A DNA stretch of 6,932 bases from Bacteroidales bacterium UBA3808 (lineage in GTDB: Bacteria; Bacteroidota; Bacteroidia; Bacteroidales; Paludibacteraceae): assembly GCA_002369075.1 (NCBI GenBank), contig DFEG01000047.1, positions 1 to 6,932 of the forward strand, read 5' to 3'. The position numbers were made by a program, and so were the translations under genes. Positions 1-3,996 of this stretch are shown here, piece by piece. Each line of letters opens with the position of its first letter. The stretch's first letter is position 1. Below the pieces are notes generated by a model, which had not been told where the DNA came from, ran no database searches, and saw only the letters and a program-made list of their open reading frames with translations.

Positions 1-447
1 GTTCGGGTCATTCATCCATCCGAACGAAGGCGTCTGGTGATAGAGGGAACGGTAGGGAGCGTTCATCAAAGAATGGAGTCCGGCAGAGCCGGTAGTGATC
101 GCCTCCCAGCACACCATCCGGTCTCTGCGTACGGTGTCGGGCAGCCAGGTACGGAACTCGATGACGAGGTCACGGTCGCCCCAGCGACTCAGCTCGTAAG
201 GAACGAAATAATCAATGCTGTCCTTGGCGAGACGGACACGGATGAACTCGAGCTGTTGGTTGTCCGAGAGGATGCGGATATTCGCCTCTCCCATGGACTC
301 CTGAACCGGCAGCCAGAGGATCCCGTCAGCGCCGTTGGCTTTCATGACAGATACTTGTGTACAAGTGTGTTTGGGTGCAGTGGGCGTCGTACAAGCGGCG
401 AGGGTCACTGCCATACAAAAGGTGATAAATCGAACTGCTTTTTTCAT
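1..447 (-). CDS. GH32 fructan hydrolase lipoprotein, N-terminal part (runs off left edge)
   Basis: The 149 visible codons read from ATG at 447 to the window edge with no stop. Residues 1-19 form a lipoprotein signal peptide (basic start, hydrophobic core, lipobox LAAC with Cys19), so the enzyme is probably membrane anchored. Residues 25-130 are a beta-rich segment that matches in position the N-terminal domain (DUF4980 type) preceding the catalytic propeller in Bacteroides GH32 enzymes. Residues 137-149 carry the family signature, HQTPSFGWMNDPN, in which Asp147 is the expected nucleophile. GH32 enzymes hydrolyse fructosyl bonds in levan, inulin or sucrose. Which substrate applies cannot be told because the five-bladed propeller and C-terminal domain lie outside the window. 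Family members with this N-terminal domain are about 600 residues, so roughly a quarter is visible. The start is fixed by the signal peptide and by a promoter about 30 bp upstream. Family assignment is secure; substrate is unknown. Confidence 0.93.
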   Translation of the reverse strand, partial: MKKAVRFITFCMAVTLAACTTPTAPKHTCTQVSVMKANGADGILWLPVQESMGEANIRILSDNQQLEFIRVRLAKDSIDYFVPYELSRWGDRDLVIEFRTWLPDTVRRDRMVCWEAITTGSAGLHSLMNAPYRSLYHQTPSFGWMNDPN

Positions 448-474
448 CGCAACAATGTGATTTTGAATTGGTGT

Positions 475-506
475 GCAAAGGTACAACAATTATCGCACAT
501 ACGCAA
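475..506 (-). promoter_or_regulatory. Bacteroidota-type promoter of the GH32 gene
   Basis: On the minus strand TTGC (506-503) is followed by 19 bp and TACCTTTG (483-476). This matches the Bacteroidota housekeeping sigma consensus TTTG-N19/21-TAnnTTTG. Transcription should begin near 469, leaving a leader of about 20 nt before the ATG at 447. Confidence 0.65.
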
Positions 507-512
507 GCAATT

Positions 513-548
513 ATGTTGCAAAGTATGCAAACCATGTTGCATCGCAAC
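513..548. promoter_or_regulatory. Palindrome and direct-repeat cluster upstream of the GH32 promoter (candidate operator)
   Basis: Two dyads lie side by side: TTGCA-N5-TGCAA at 516-530 and GTTGC-ATC-GCAAC at 536-548. The octamer ATGTTGCA also occurs twice, at 513-520 and 534-541, exactly 21 bp apart, which is two helical turns and the same DNA face. The cluster sits just upstream of the -33 box, where an activator would bind. In Bacteroides, fructan genes are commonly controlled by hybrid two-component sensors; linking this site to one is inference. Confidence 0.4.
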
Positions 549-637
549 ACCAACGCCACTTTTTACAACATTCCCCTGCCTCGCCTTGCTTTCTTTAATT
601 CTTTTTTTTTCATACTAATGGGGATTTTGTATTGGGT

Positions 638-668
638 AAAAAAAAATCGCCCAGAAGGACGATTTTTT
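638..668 (-). terminator. Intrinsic terminator at the end of the 124-residue gene's transcript
   Basis: The core pairs AATCG-C-CC with GG-A-CGATT around an AGAA loop, with one C/A mismatch. On the minus strand it is followed by a run of nine T. The plus strand also has six T after the stem, so it may work in both directions. It separates the 124-residue gene from the GH32 promoter. Confidence 0.7.
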
Positions 669-674
669 CCATTT

Positions 675-742
675 CTCCCCCTCTGAGAGGGGGTCGGGGG
701 GTGTCTTATCCCCTCCCCTTTAGGGGAGGCCGGGTGGGGTCT
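675..742. repeat. Tandem pair of GC-rich palindromic intergenic repeats
   Basis: Two related units lie in tandem. The first (about 675-706) has CCCCCTCTGAGAGGGGG followed by TCGGGGGGTGTCT. The second (about 709-742) has CTCCCCTTTAGGGGAG followed by GCCGGGTGGGGTCT. Each is a short palindrome followed by a G-rich tail ending in GTCT. Repeats of this style are scattered through Bacteroidales genomes. A third copy lies inside the helicase gene at 3302-3334. They fall between the stop codon of the 124-residue gene (755) and its terminator. Confidence 0.65.
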
Positions 743-754
743 GGGTCTGTCTGG

Positions 755-1129
755 TTACTGCCCGTCATACTCAGCGCCGCACACTTTCCATAGGTACGCC
801 CGCATGGTGCGTTTGCCGCCGGCGAGGTCTTTCTGCGCGGCGAAATCCGCCTGGTCCTGGGAGATCTTGTTCAGGTCCTTGGCGCGGGCGCTGACCAGTG
901 CCTGTACCTCGGTGAAACGCGTGCGGGCGGACAACTCTTTGGAGGAGATGTTGGTACGCGGCTTGGGTGCCTCGCGGAGATAGATGCGGTTGCAGGCATT
1001 ACTCTCGGTCGGCGCCACGCGGTGGGTGGCGAGCAGCATCTTCTCGCAGCTGTGCTGACCTTTCTTACTCGGTTTCGATAATGCGCCGGATACATGGTCT
1101 ATTCCGGCAGAATAAACTACTTTTGCCAT
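755..1129 (-). CDS. Small basic protein of unknown function, 124 residues, relative of the 90-residue protein at 1644-1916
   Basis: I do not recognise a named family. The protein is basic, has no signal peptide or membrane segment, and starts MAKVVYSAGI. Features shared in order with the 90-residue protein at 1644-1916 are I..V..G.LS (residues 10-18), IYLREAP (49-55), RF (71-72), LWKV (113-116) and YD (121-122). The spacing from W to YD is identical (7 residues), and P-to-RF differs by one. Between RF and the tryptophan this copy carries about 19 extra residues rich in K, D and Q. The pattern 'short G/V-rich start, aromatic strand, P, then Q/RF helix' loosely recalls small Bacteroidota families such as DUF6266, but that is only a resemblance. 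The gene has its own promoter at 1393-1423, a roughly 255-nt structured leader, and a terminator at 638-668. The ATG at 1129 is the only in-frame start after an upstream stop. A cytoplasmic nucleic-acid-associated role is possible but unproven. Confidence 0.75.
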   Translation of the reverse strand: MAKVVYSAGIDHVSGALSKPSKKGQHSCEKMLLATHRVAPTESNACNRIYLREAPKPRTNISSKELSARTRFTEVQALVSARAKDLNKISQDQADFAAQKDLAGGKRTMRAYLWKVCGAEYDGQ

Positions 1130-1386
1130 AGTTGTTCGGCGTTTGCCGAACAGACCGCAAGCTTCGCTTGCTGAAAGATCGCTTCGCTGAAAGACCGTTC
1201 GCGGTGCTCACTGAAAGACCGCTCATTGCCATTCGCTGAAAGACCATCTTGTCTGCTCGAATCCCTACGCCGTGAGGGGGTTTAGGTTGTTTACACGCGT
1301 GGGATGAGAGTCCTTCCTTTTTGAGTTTCCGAGACTGAGAAGGAAGCGATAAACGCCCCGGAAACTCATTATCTTATCTCTCAAAT
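1130..1386 (-). promoter_or_regulatory. Long structured 5' leader of the 124-residue gene
   Basis: About 255 nt separate the predicted transcription start (near 1386) from the ATG at 1129. In transcript order the leader can form several structures. First is a 9-bp stem pairing 1360-1368 with 1322-1330. Second is a competing 7-bp pairing of 1340-1346 with 1313-1319, which cannot coexist with the first because the helices interlock. Third is a 12-bp stem with two single-base bulges pairing 1294-1305 with 1261-1274. Then follow the GGTCTTTCAG repeats (1151-1245). Next is a GCAAGC/GCTTGC hairpin (1157-1171) and a GTTCGGC/GCCGAAC hairpin (1134-1151) ending 4 nt before the start codon. The length and alternative pairings fit a cis-regulatory RNA or a small RNA with a downstream gene. 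No known riboswitch class is recognised. Confidence 0.5.
1151..1245 (-). repeat. Degenerate GGTCTTTCAG repeat array
   Basis: On the minus strand GGTCTTTCAG begins at 1245, 1220 and 1196. A variant GATCTTTCAG begins at 1180, and a diverged GGTCTG at 1156. Start-to-start spacings are 25, 24, 16 and 24 bp, close to multiples of 8. Most units continue as GCGAA or similar. They lie inside the leader of the 124-residue gene. Intervening sequences are 6-15 bp, too short for CRISPR spacers. Confidence 0.65.
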
Positions 1387-1392
1387 CCGATG

Positions 1393-1423
1393 CAAAATTA
1401 CTAAAAATCTGCGACCTGTGCAA
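1393..1423 (-). promoter_or_regulatory. Promoter of the 124-residue gene and its leader
   Basis: On the minus strand TTGC (1423-1420) is followed by exactly 19 bp and TAATTTTG (1400-1393), matching the Bacteroidota TAnnTTTG -7 element. It lies immediately beside the TAG stop of the upstream gene (1424-1426). The 124-residue gene is therefore a separate transcription unit, even if read-through from upstream also occurs. Confidence 0.65.
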
Positions 1424-1663
1424 CTATTGTTCCTCGCAAACGGAATTGTTGTTCCGAGGGCGCAGGTCATAGCCGGCATAGGCGGACAGTTCCGTTACCT
1501 CATAGCCGTAGAGCCAGGTCCGGTGACGGATGTTGGTGCGCAGTTGCGGGTCTTTGCGGGTCCAGCCGTAGAGGAGCGTCTTCAGCCCTTGCAGCCCCAC
1601 TTCCGCGCCCAGCACCTCGTCCAGACGCTCTGCAATAGCGGTCTTACTGATTTGCGTCATCAT
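1424..1663 (-). CDS. Small protein of unknown function, 79 residues, overlapping the 90-residue gene
   Basis: The product is soluble, with no signal peptide or membrane helix. It reads as an N-terminal helix (SKTAIAERLDEVLG, residues 6-19), a second helix ending in LLYGWTRKDPQL (30-41), and a final helix containing VTELSAYAGYDL (56-67), then a polar tail. The order 'short helix, L..W....P.L, late helix' loosely recalls the small DUF4248-type proteins found beside VirE genes in Bacteroides, but the defining residues of that family are not clearly there, so I give no family. Its start overlaps the end of the 90-residue gene by 20 nt in another frame, which suggests translational coupling. Start may be either of two consecutive ATGs at 1663 or 1660. 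A small DNA-binding or accessory role is inference. Confidence 0.7.
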   Translation of the reverse strand: MMTQISKTAIAERLDEVLGAEVGLQGLKTLLYGWTRKDPQLRTNIRHRTWLYGYEVTELSAYAGYDLRPRNNNSVCEEQ

Positions 1664-1916
1664 AGGCTTTCATCGCAATTTTCCACAGTTGCTTTCTGCT
1701 TTTCTTCGTTCCCTCCGCCATCATCTGCTTGACCATCTTGGCGATGGCGGCGAAACGCTGTTTAGCAGCTGTTTGTGCTGCTGTAGGCGGCTTGAGACTG
1801 CGGTTGGGACAGCGCTGAACGTAGGTTTTTCCATTGACCGTTTTGAAATAGAATGGCGCTTTGCCGGTGAGTTTGCCATGCAGTTTGGCAACGGGTGTGA
1901 TTAATTCAACATGCAT
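1644..1916 (-). CDS. Small basic protein of unknown function, 90 residues
   Basis: The protein starts MHVELITPVAKLHGKLTG. It continues with an aromatic, probably beta segment (PFYFKTVNGKTYVQRCP, residues 21-37) and a lysine/arginine-rich helical half (PTAAQTAAKQRF at 44-55, SRKQLWKIAMKAYD at 73-86). It is strongly basic, which would suit nucleic-acid binding. It is a diverged relative of the 124-residue protein at 755-1129, sharing TY-V-Q/R-x-x-P, RF, LWK-I/V and YD in the same order. An in-frame ATG at 1967 would add 17 residues, but these would translate a perfect hairpin (1948-1967), so I prefer the ATG at 1916. Its last 20 nt overlap the 79-residue gene. A candidate promoter lies at 1994-2026. 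It is not an HU protein by sequence, although HU-like genes often occupy this position beside VirE genes. Confidence 0.75.
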   Translation of the reverse strand: MHVELITPVAKLHGKLTGKAPFYFKTVNGKTYVQRCPNRSLKPPTAAQTAAKQRFAAIAKMVKQMMAEGTKKSRKQLWKIAMKAYDDANQ

Positions 1917-1947
1917 AAAAATGGGTTTTAAATTGTTAATACTATAG

Positions 1948-1967
1948 TTGTCGCAACGATGCGACAA
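1948..1967 (-). promoter_or_regulatory. Perfect 8-bp hairpin in the leader of the 90-residue gene
   Basis: TTGTCGCA and TGCGACAA flank a 4-nt ACGA loop. The dyad lies about 31 nt upstream of the preferred start codon and within the predicted leader. It could be an operator for a dimeric repressor or an RNA hairpin controlling translation. No T-run follows, so it is not an intrinsic terminator. Confidence 0.5.
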
Positions 1968-1993
1968 AAGTGCAAGATGTTTCTAATAGTACT

Positions 1994-2026
1994 CAAACGT
2001 ACCGTAGTGGTAACGATGTGGTAACG
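1994..2026 (-). promoter_or_regulatory. Candidate promoter with overlapping 11-bp-spaced direct repeats
   Basis: TACGTTTG on the minus strand (2001-1994) fits TAnnTTTG. The -33 position, 19 bp upstream, reads TTAC, a weak match. The nonamer GTGGTAACG (plus strand) occurs at 2007-2015 and 2018-2026, exactly one helical turn apart, covering the -33 region and the 5' half of the spacer. The likely transcript would carry the hairpin at 1948-1967 and then the 90- and 79-residue genes. A regulator bound at the repeats would repress, or substitute for the poor -33 box. Confidence 0.4.
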
Positions 2027-2050
2027 TAAATGGAAGGGGGGAGGGAGGGA

Positions 2051-2098
2051 GTCCGGCATACAATGCCGGGATAATAGACGGAGGCTTTGTAGCCGGAC
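2051..2098. repeat. Competing GC-rich palindromes between the helicase and the 90-residue gene
   Basis: CCGGCAT (2053-2059) and ATGCCGG (2063-2069) form a tight 7-bp hairpin with a 3-nt loop. GTCCGGC (2051-2057) can instead pair with GCCGGAC (2092-2098), and the two pairings exclude each other. A purine-rich G tract (2032-2051) lies alongside. Together with the 2104-2201 array, nearly the whole intergenic stretch from 2031 to 2201 is foldable and non-coding. Confidence 0.5.
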
Positions 2099-2103
2099 GG
2101 GCT

Positions 2104-2201
2104 GACCAGATGACCGGCTGACCAGTTCCTTATTATAATCTCACACACGCGTGTGGGTGTGTATAGTTTTAGAAAACAACTGGTCATCTGGTCATCTGGT
2201 C
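2104..2201. repeat. Inverted pair of 8-bp iterated repeats at the 3' end of the helicase gene
   Basis: Arms of 24 bp at 2104-2127 and 2178-2201 are inverted copies with only two mismatches, separated by 50 bp. Each arm consists of three 8-bp units. On the minus strand the helicase-side arm reads GACCAGAT, GACCAGAT, GACCAGTT. The central 50 bp are AT-rich and contain a perfect 12-bp palindrome, CACACGCGTGTG. The first G of the array is the last base of the helicase TAG stop codon. No T-run follows on either strand, so this is not an ordinary terminator. The form (iterons, AT-rich centre, adjacent helicase gene) resembles a replication origin or a recombination site. Confidence 0.75.
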
Positions 2202-3436
2202 TATTCTTTTTTATTTCTGTTGGCATTGACCTCATCTAAGGTACGTTCATATACGATCCATCCTCTCGTCCTTTGTTCTCCGCGGCGGACATCGCGATAC
2301 CCGGCTTTCTTGAGGAGCATACCGAGACGATTAAGGGGCATCGGTTTCTTGATATTGCCCCAGGAGACGAGTTTGTCGGAAATCTCGGCGGTGGTCATGA
2401 ACTGCCCGCTGCCTTCGGCAGGGATGTCGAAATAGACCGCGAGCAGTTGCTCCTCGTTCTCCTGCGTCCGGAAATCCTCGTTGTGCGTCTCGATCGTCTC
2501 AATGTCCTCCAGATCGAACCAGTACTGGAAGCCGTGGTCGATCAGGTATTTCGCCTCCGCGTATATCTGCTCGTACGGCAGGGTGATGTAGAAGGGGTTT
2601 TGGATCGTCTCCGCCAGGAACGGCAGCCACCGCCTGTTCCCCGTGATGTCGGTCAGGAACTCCTGCTTGTTGCCGGATGCGCAGAACGAGGCAAGGCGGA
2701 TGCGCCGCTCCTTGGTATAGCCGTACGCCGCCCTTTCGGAGATGTCCGAGGCGGTGATGACGGATTTCATGACGTTCAGTTCGCGGGGTCCCATAGCGTC
2801 TATCTCGTCGAGCGCAATGAGTCCGTACTCGGCTATGCGGAGCCGCTCGTCCTTGTTGAGCTGCGTGGCGGAAGTCATCTTACAGCTGTAGGCGCGCAAC
2901 TCGGGCGGCAGGAGGTGCTCCAGCCATGTGGTCTTGAAGATACCCTGCCTGCCGACGAGGACGAGTACCTGCTGGTTGACCACCTCATCGGACAGCCACC
3001 CCGCCACCATCGCCACGAACCACTTACGGAAGGTGCGGATCCATAGCTTCTGCTCTTCCTCTCCTCCTGCGACTTTCACCTGCTGCGCCAGCCAGGCGAT
3101 CCAGTCCACGGGTTGGGTGTCGTCGTAGGGACGGCAGTTAAGCACATACTCGCGCAGCGGGTGCACGTCGAGGATACGGTGGCTCTGCAGCACCGCCAGC
3201 ACCTCCTTGGCGCTGATGCTCAACCCGCTCTCCGCCGAGCAGTCACACACAATGTCATTGACATCCGAGGTCGTGATGTCGGTCCAATAGGAGCCTACCT
3301 CCTGCCCCTTAAGGGGAAGGTCGGGAAGGGGTCTCCTAATTTGGATCTTATTGGAGATCACGTCATGCCGCAGGCGGTCAAACTGCACATAGTTGTCATA
3401 GATGTAGGTACATACGATTTCTTGCCTGTTTGCCAT
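2201..3436 (-). CDS. VirE-family P-loop helicase/NTPase (primase-less form)
   Basis: This 411-residue protein matches the virulence-associated E (PF05272-type) ATPase, a relative of superfamily-3/D5 helicases that accompanies primases in phages and mobile elements. Walker A is GRQGIFKT (162-169). Walker B is LIALDEID (206-213), with Asp210 and Glu211. A sensor-like ASGN is at 253-256. The TGNRRWLPF block (265-273) supplies the likely arginine finger. The C-terminal part (about 345-396: TAEISDKL...RGWIVYER) fits the winged-helix-like DUF3874 tail seen on Bacteroides homologues. Many Bacteroidales homologues are longer (about 700 residues), with a BT4734-like primase-related N-terminal half; here that half is absent, and none is encoded upstream in the window. 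Residues 35-44 are encoded by a palindromic repeat. The start at 3436 lies 5 nt after the stop of a small HTH-like gene, indicating one operon. It is cytoplasmic and probably acts on DNA; the element it serves is unknown. Confidence 0.92.
   Translation of the reverse strand: MANRQEIVCTYIYDNYVQFDRLRHDVISNKIQIRRPLPDLPLKGQEVGSYWTDITTSDVNDIVCDCSAESGLSISAKEVLAVLQSHRILDVHPLREYVLNCRPYDDTQPVDWIAWLAQQVKVAGGEEEQKLWIRTFRKWFVAMVAGWLSDEVVNQQVLVLVGRQGIFKTTWLEHLLPPELRAYSCKMTSATQLNKDERLRIAEYGLIALDEIDAMGPRELNVMKSVITASDISERAAYGYTKERRIRLASFCASGNKQEFLTDITGNRRWLPFLAETIQNPFYITLPYEQIYAEAKYLIDHGFQYWFDLEDIETIETHNEDFRTQENEEQLLAVYFDIPAEGSGQFMTTAEISDKLVSWGNIKKPMPLNRLGMLLKKAGYRDVRRGEQRTRGWIVYERTLDEVNANRNKKE
3302..3334 (-). 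repeat. GC-rich palindromic repeat carried in frame inside the helicase gene
   Basis: CTGCCCCTTAAGGGGAAG followed by TCGGGAAGGGGTCT is the same design as the two intergenic units at 675-742. Read on the minus strand it encodes RPLPDLPLKGQ (residues 35-45). The insertion lies in a loop between IQIR and the SYWTD segment, N-terminal to the ATPase core, and keeps the frame open. Confidence 0.6.
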
Positions 3437-3441
3437 ATCCT

Positions 3442-3630
3442 TTACGATTTTTCATTTACGGTGCAAAGATACTGCTTTTTCGGGACATGAGCGACCACAA
3501 AATCGTGGGCGATCTCTTTTTCCATAAAGCGATAGGCATTCCAGACGGTGCCCTTACTAACGCCGAAAGCCAGTGACACGTGCCACTGGCTTTCTTTCGG
3601 ATGCTCCTGATGGTAGGCATAGATGTCCAT
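3442..3630 (-). CDS. Small putative helix-turn-helix protein upstream of the helicase; 5' end uncertain
   Basis: From the ATG at 3630 the product has 62 residues. Residues 14-36 (SQWHVSLAFGVSKGTVWNAYRFM) have the helix-turn-helix pattern of a DNA-binding domain, with a glycine in the turn followed by V-S-K-G-T-V. No named family is recognised. The reading frame stays open for more than 80 nt upstream of this ATG and encodes plausible protein (LSILFNDFELPLKYAQW) that continues into the first helix. The natural protein is therefore probably longer and begins either at a non-ATG codon or at ATG 3725 with a -1 shift at the A8 tract (see 3678-3725). The stop is 5 nt before the helicase ATG, so the two are very likely co-transcribed. 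The HTH protein could be the DNA-recognition partner or the regulator of the helicase. Function is inference; gene reality is moderately sure. Confidence 0.6.
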   Translation of the reverse strand: MDIYAYHQEHPKESQWHVSLAFGVSKGTVWNAYRFMEKEIAHDFVVAHVPKKQYLCTVNEKS

Positions 3631-3677
3631 CCATTGGGCGTACTTGAGCGGGAGCTCGAAATCGTTGAAGAGAATGC

Positions 3678-3725
3678 TCAGTTCTCCCTCCTGTTTTTTT
3701 TGAGCAGAAATTGATACTTGGTCAT
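3678..3725 (-). other. 15-codon ORF with A8 slippery tract leading into the HTH frame
   Basis: ATG at 3725 opens a 15-codon ORF (MTKYQFLLKKNRREN) ending in TGA at 3680-3678. At codons 9-11 it reads A-AAA-AAC in the zero frame, a canonical -1 slippery heptamer inside a run of eight A (3701-3694). A -1 shift there would fuse it to the open HTH frame (QEGELSILFNDF and onward). Directly after lies AGGAGG (3691-3686), and CTGA overlaps the TGA stop with a CTG in the HTH frame, so termination-reinitiation is an alternative. A sequencing or natural indel in the A tract would look the same. Confidence 0.4.
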
Positions 3726-3815
3726 TGCTGTATAAGATTTTTTCTTTTTACTAAGTCAACCATACGGCGAAGCAGATCGTGCCCGTAGGGCTAAGAATTA
3801 GCGACAATTATTGAT
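3726..3815. other. Short intergenic stretch without recognised features
   Basis: No ORF, convincing promoter or repeat is seen here. On the minus strand the best -7-like string is TATGGTTG, with no fitting -33 box, so the promoter for the HTH-helicase unit is unidentified. Confidence 0.4.
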
Positions 3816-3849
3816 AAAAAGGGGGTGTGCCAATAGTTTTGACACACCC
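3816..3849 (-). terminator. Intrinsic terminator after the truncated secreted-protein remnant
   Basis: GGGTGTG (3823-3829) pairs with CACACCC (3843-3849). A further CAA/TTG pairing lies inside one mismatch. On the minus strand the stem is followed by CC and TTTTT. It follows the remnant stop at 3879 by about 30 nt and insulates the HTH-helicase unit from upstream transcription. Confidence 0.65.
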
Positions 3850-3878
3850 ACCCGGAAATGCAGCCCGAAAGCTATGAT

Positions 3879-3986
3879 TTATTTCTCAGACACTCTCTTT
3901 CCCGTCACATCATACATCTCGCCGTTAGGACGGATGATGTATAGGTGCTCGTTAATGAGGAGGTCATGGTCTTGAGAGGAGAAACC
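3879..3986 (-). pseudogene. C-terminal remnant of a secreted Bacteroidales protein
   Basis: Thirty-five codons from just after an in-frame TGA (3989-3987) to TAA (3881-3879) encode a recognisable tail with EHLYIIRPNGEMYDVTGKRV. Tails of this pattern (L-Y-I-x-R-x-G-x-x-Y-D/N-x-x-G-x-x-V) are common at the extreme C-terminus of secreted proteins in Bacteroidales. There is no start codon in a suitable position, and the segment is cut off from any body by the TGA and by the terminator of the lipoprotein gene. Its own terminator (3816-3849) is intact. This looks like the 3' scar of a deleted or displaced gene. Homology is judged by eye only. Confidence 0.5.
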
Positions 3987-3996
3987 TCAAAGGCAA

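Noticed and set aside
37..618. 193-codon plus-strand frame over the GH32 start region
   Set aside because: It is antisense to the GH32 reading frame, which has a lipoprotein signal and the WMNDPN motif; the plus-strand product has a low-complexity, cysteine-rich end and no family features.
1171..1245. CRISPR-like array
   Set aside because: Repeat units are only about 10 bp and spacers 6-15 bp, with no cas genes nearby.
1065..1247. 60-codon minus-strand frame starting at the first GGTCTTTCAG repeat
   Set aside because: It translates the repeats and then overlaps the start of the 124-residue gene out of frame; the product looks like translated repeat sequence. A regulatory upstream ORF is not excluded but not supported.
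1644..1967. Upstream ATG at 1967 for the 90-residue protein
   Set aside because: The 17 extra codons would begin within the 1948-1967 hairpin and add a non-conserved leader; the ATG at 1916 aligns better with the start of the related protein.
2032..2051. G-quadruplex
   Set aside because: The purine tract has a six-G run plus two GGG runs, which do not give four clean G3 tracts with separate loops.
2104..2201. Rho-independent terminator of the helicase
   Set aside because: The stem is strong, but the loop is 50 nt and no T-run follows on either strand.
1993..2235. 80-codon minus-strand frame between the helicase and the 90-residue gene
   Set aside because: It runs through both repeat arms and the palindromes and overlaps the helicase end; the product is translated repeat sequence.
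2273..3046. 257-codon plus-strand frame opposite the helicase
   Set aside because: It mirrors the codon pattern of the helicase; its product is R/L/V/D-rich without domain features, whereas the minus strand has Walker A, Walker B and the NRRW block.
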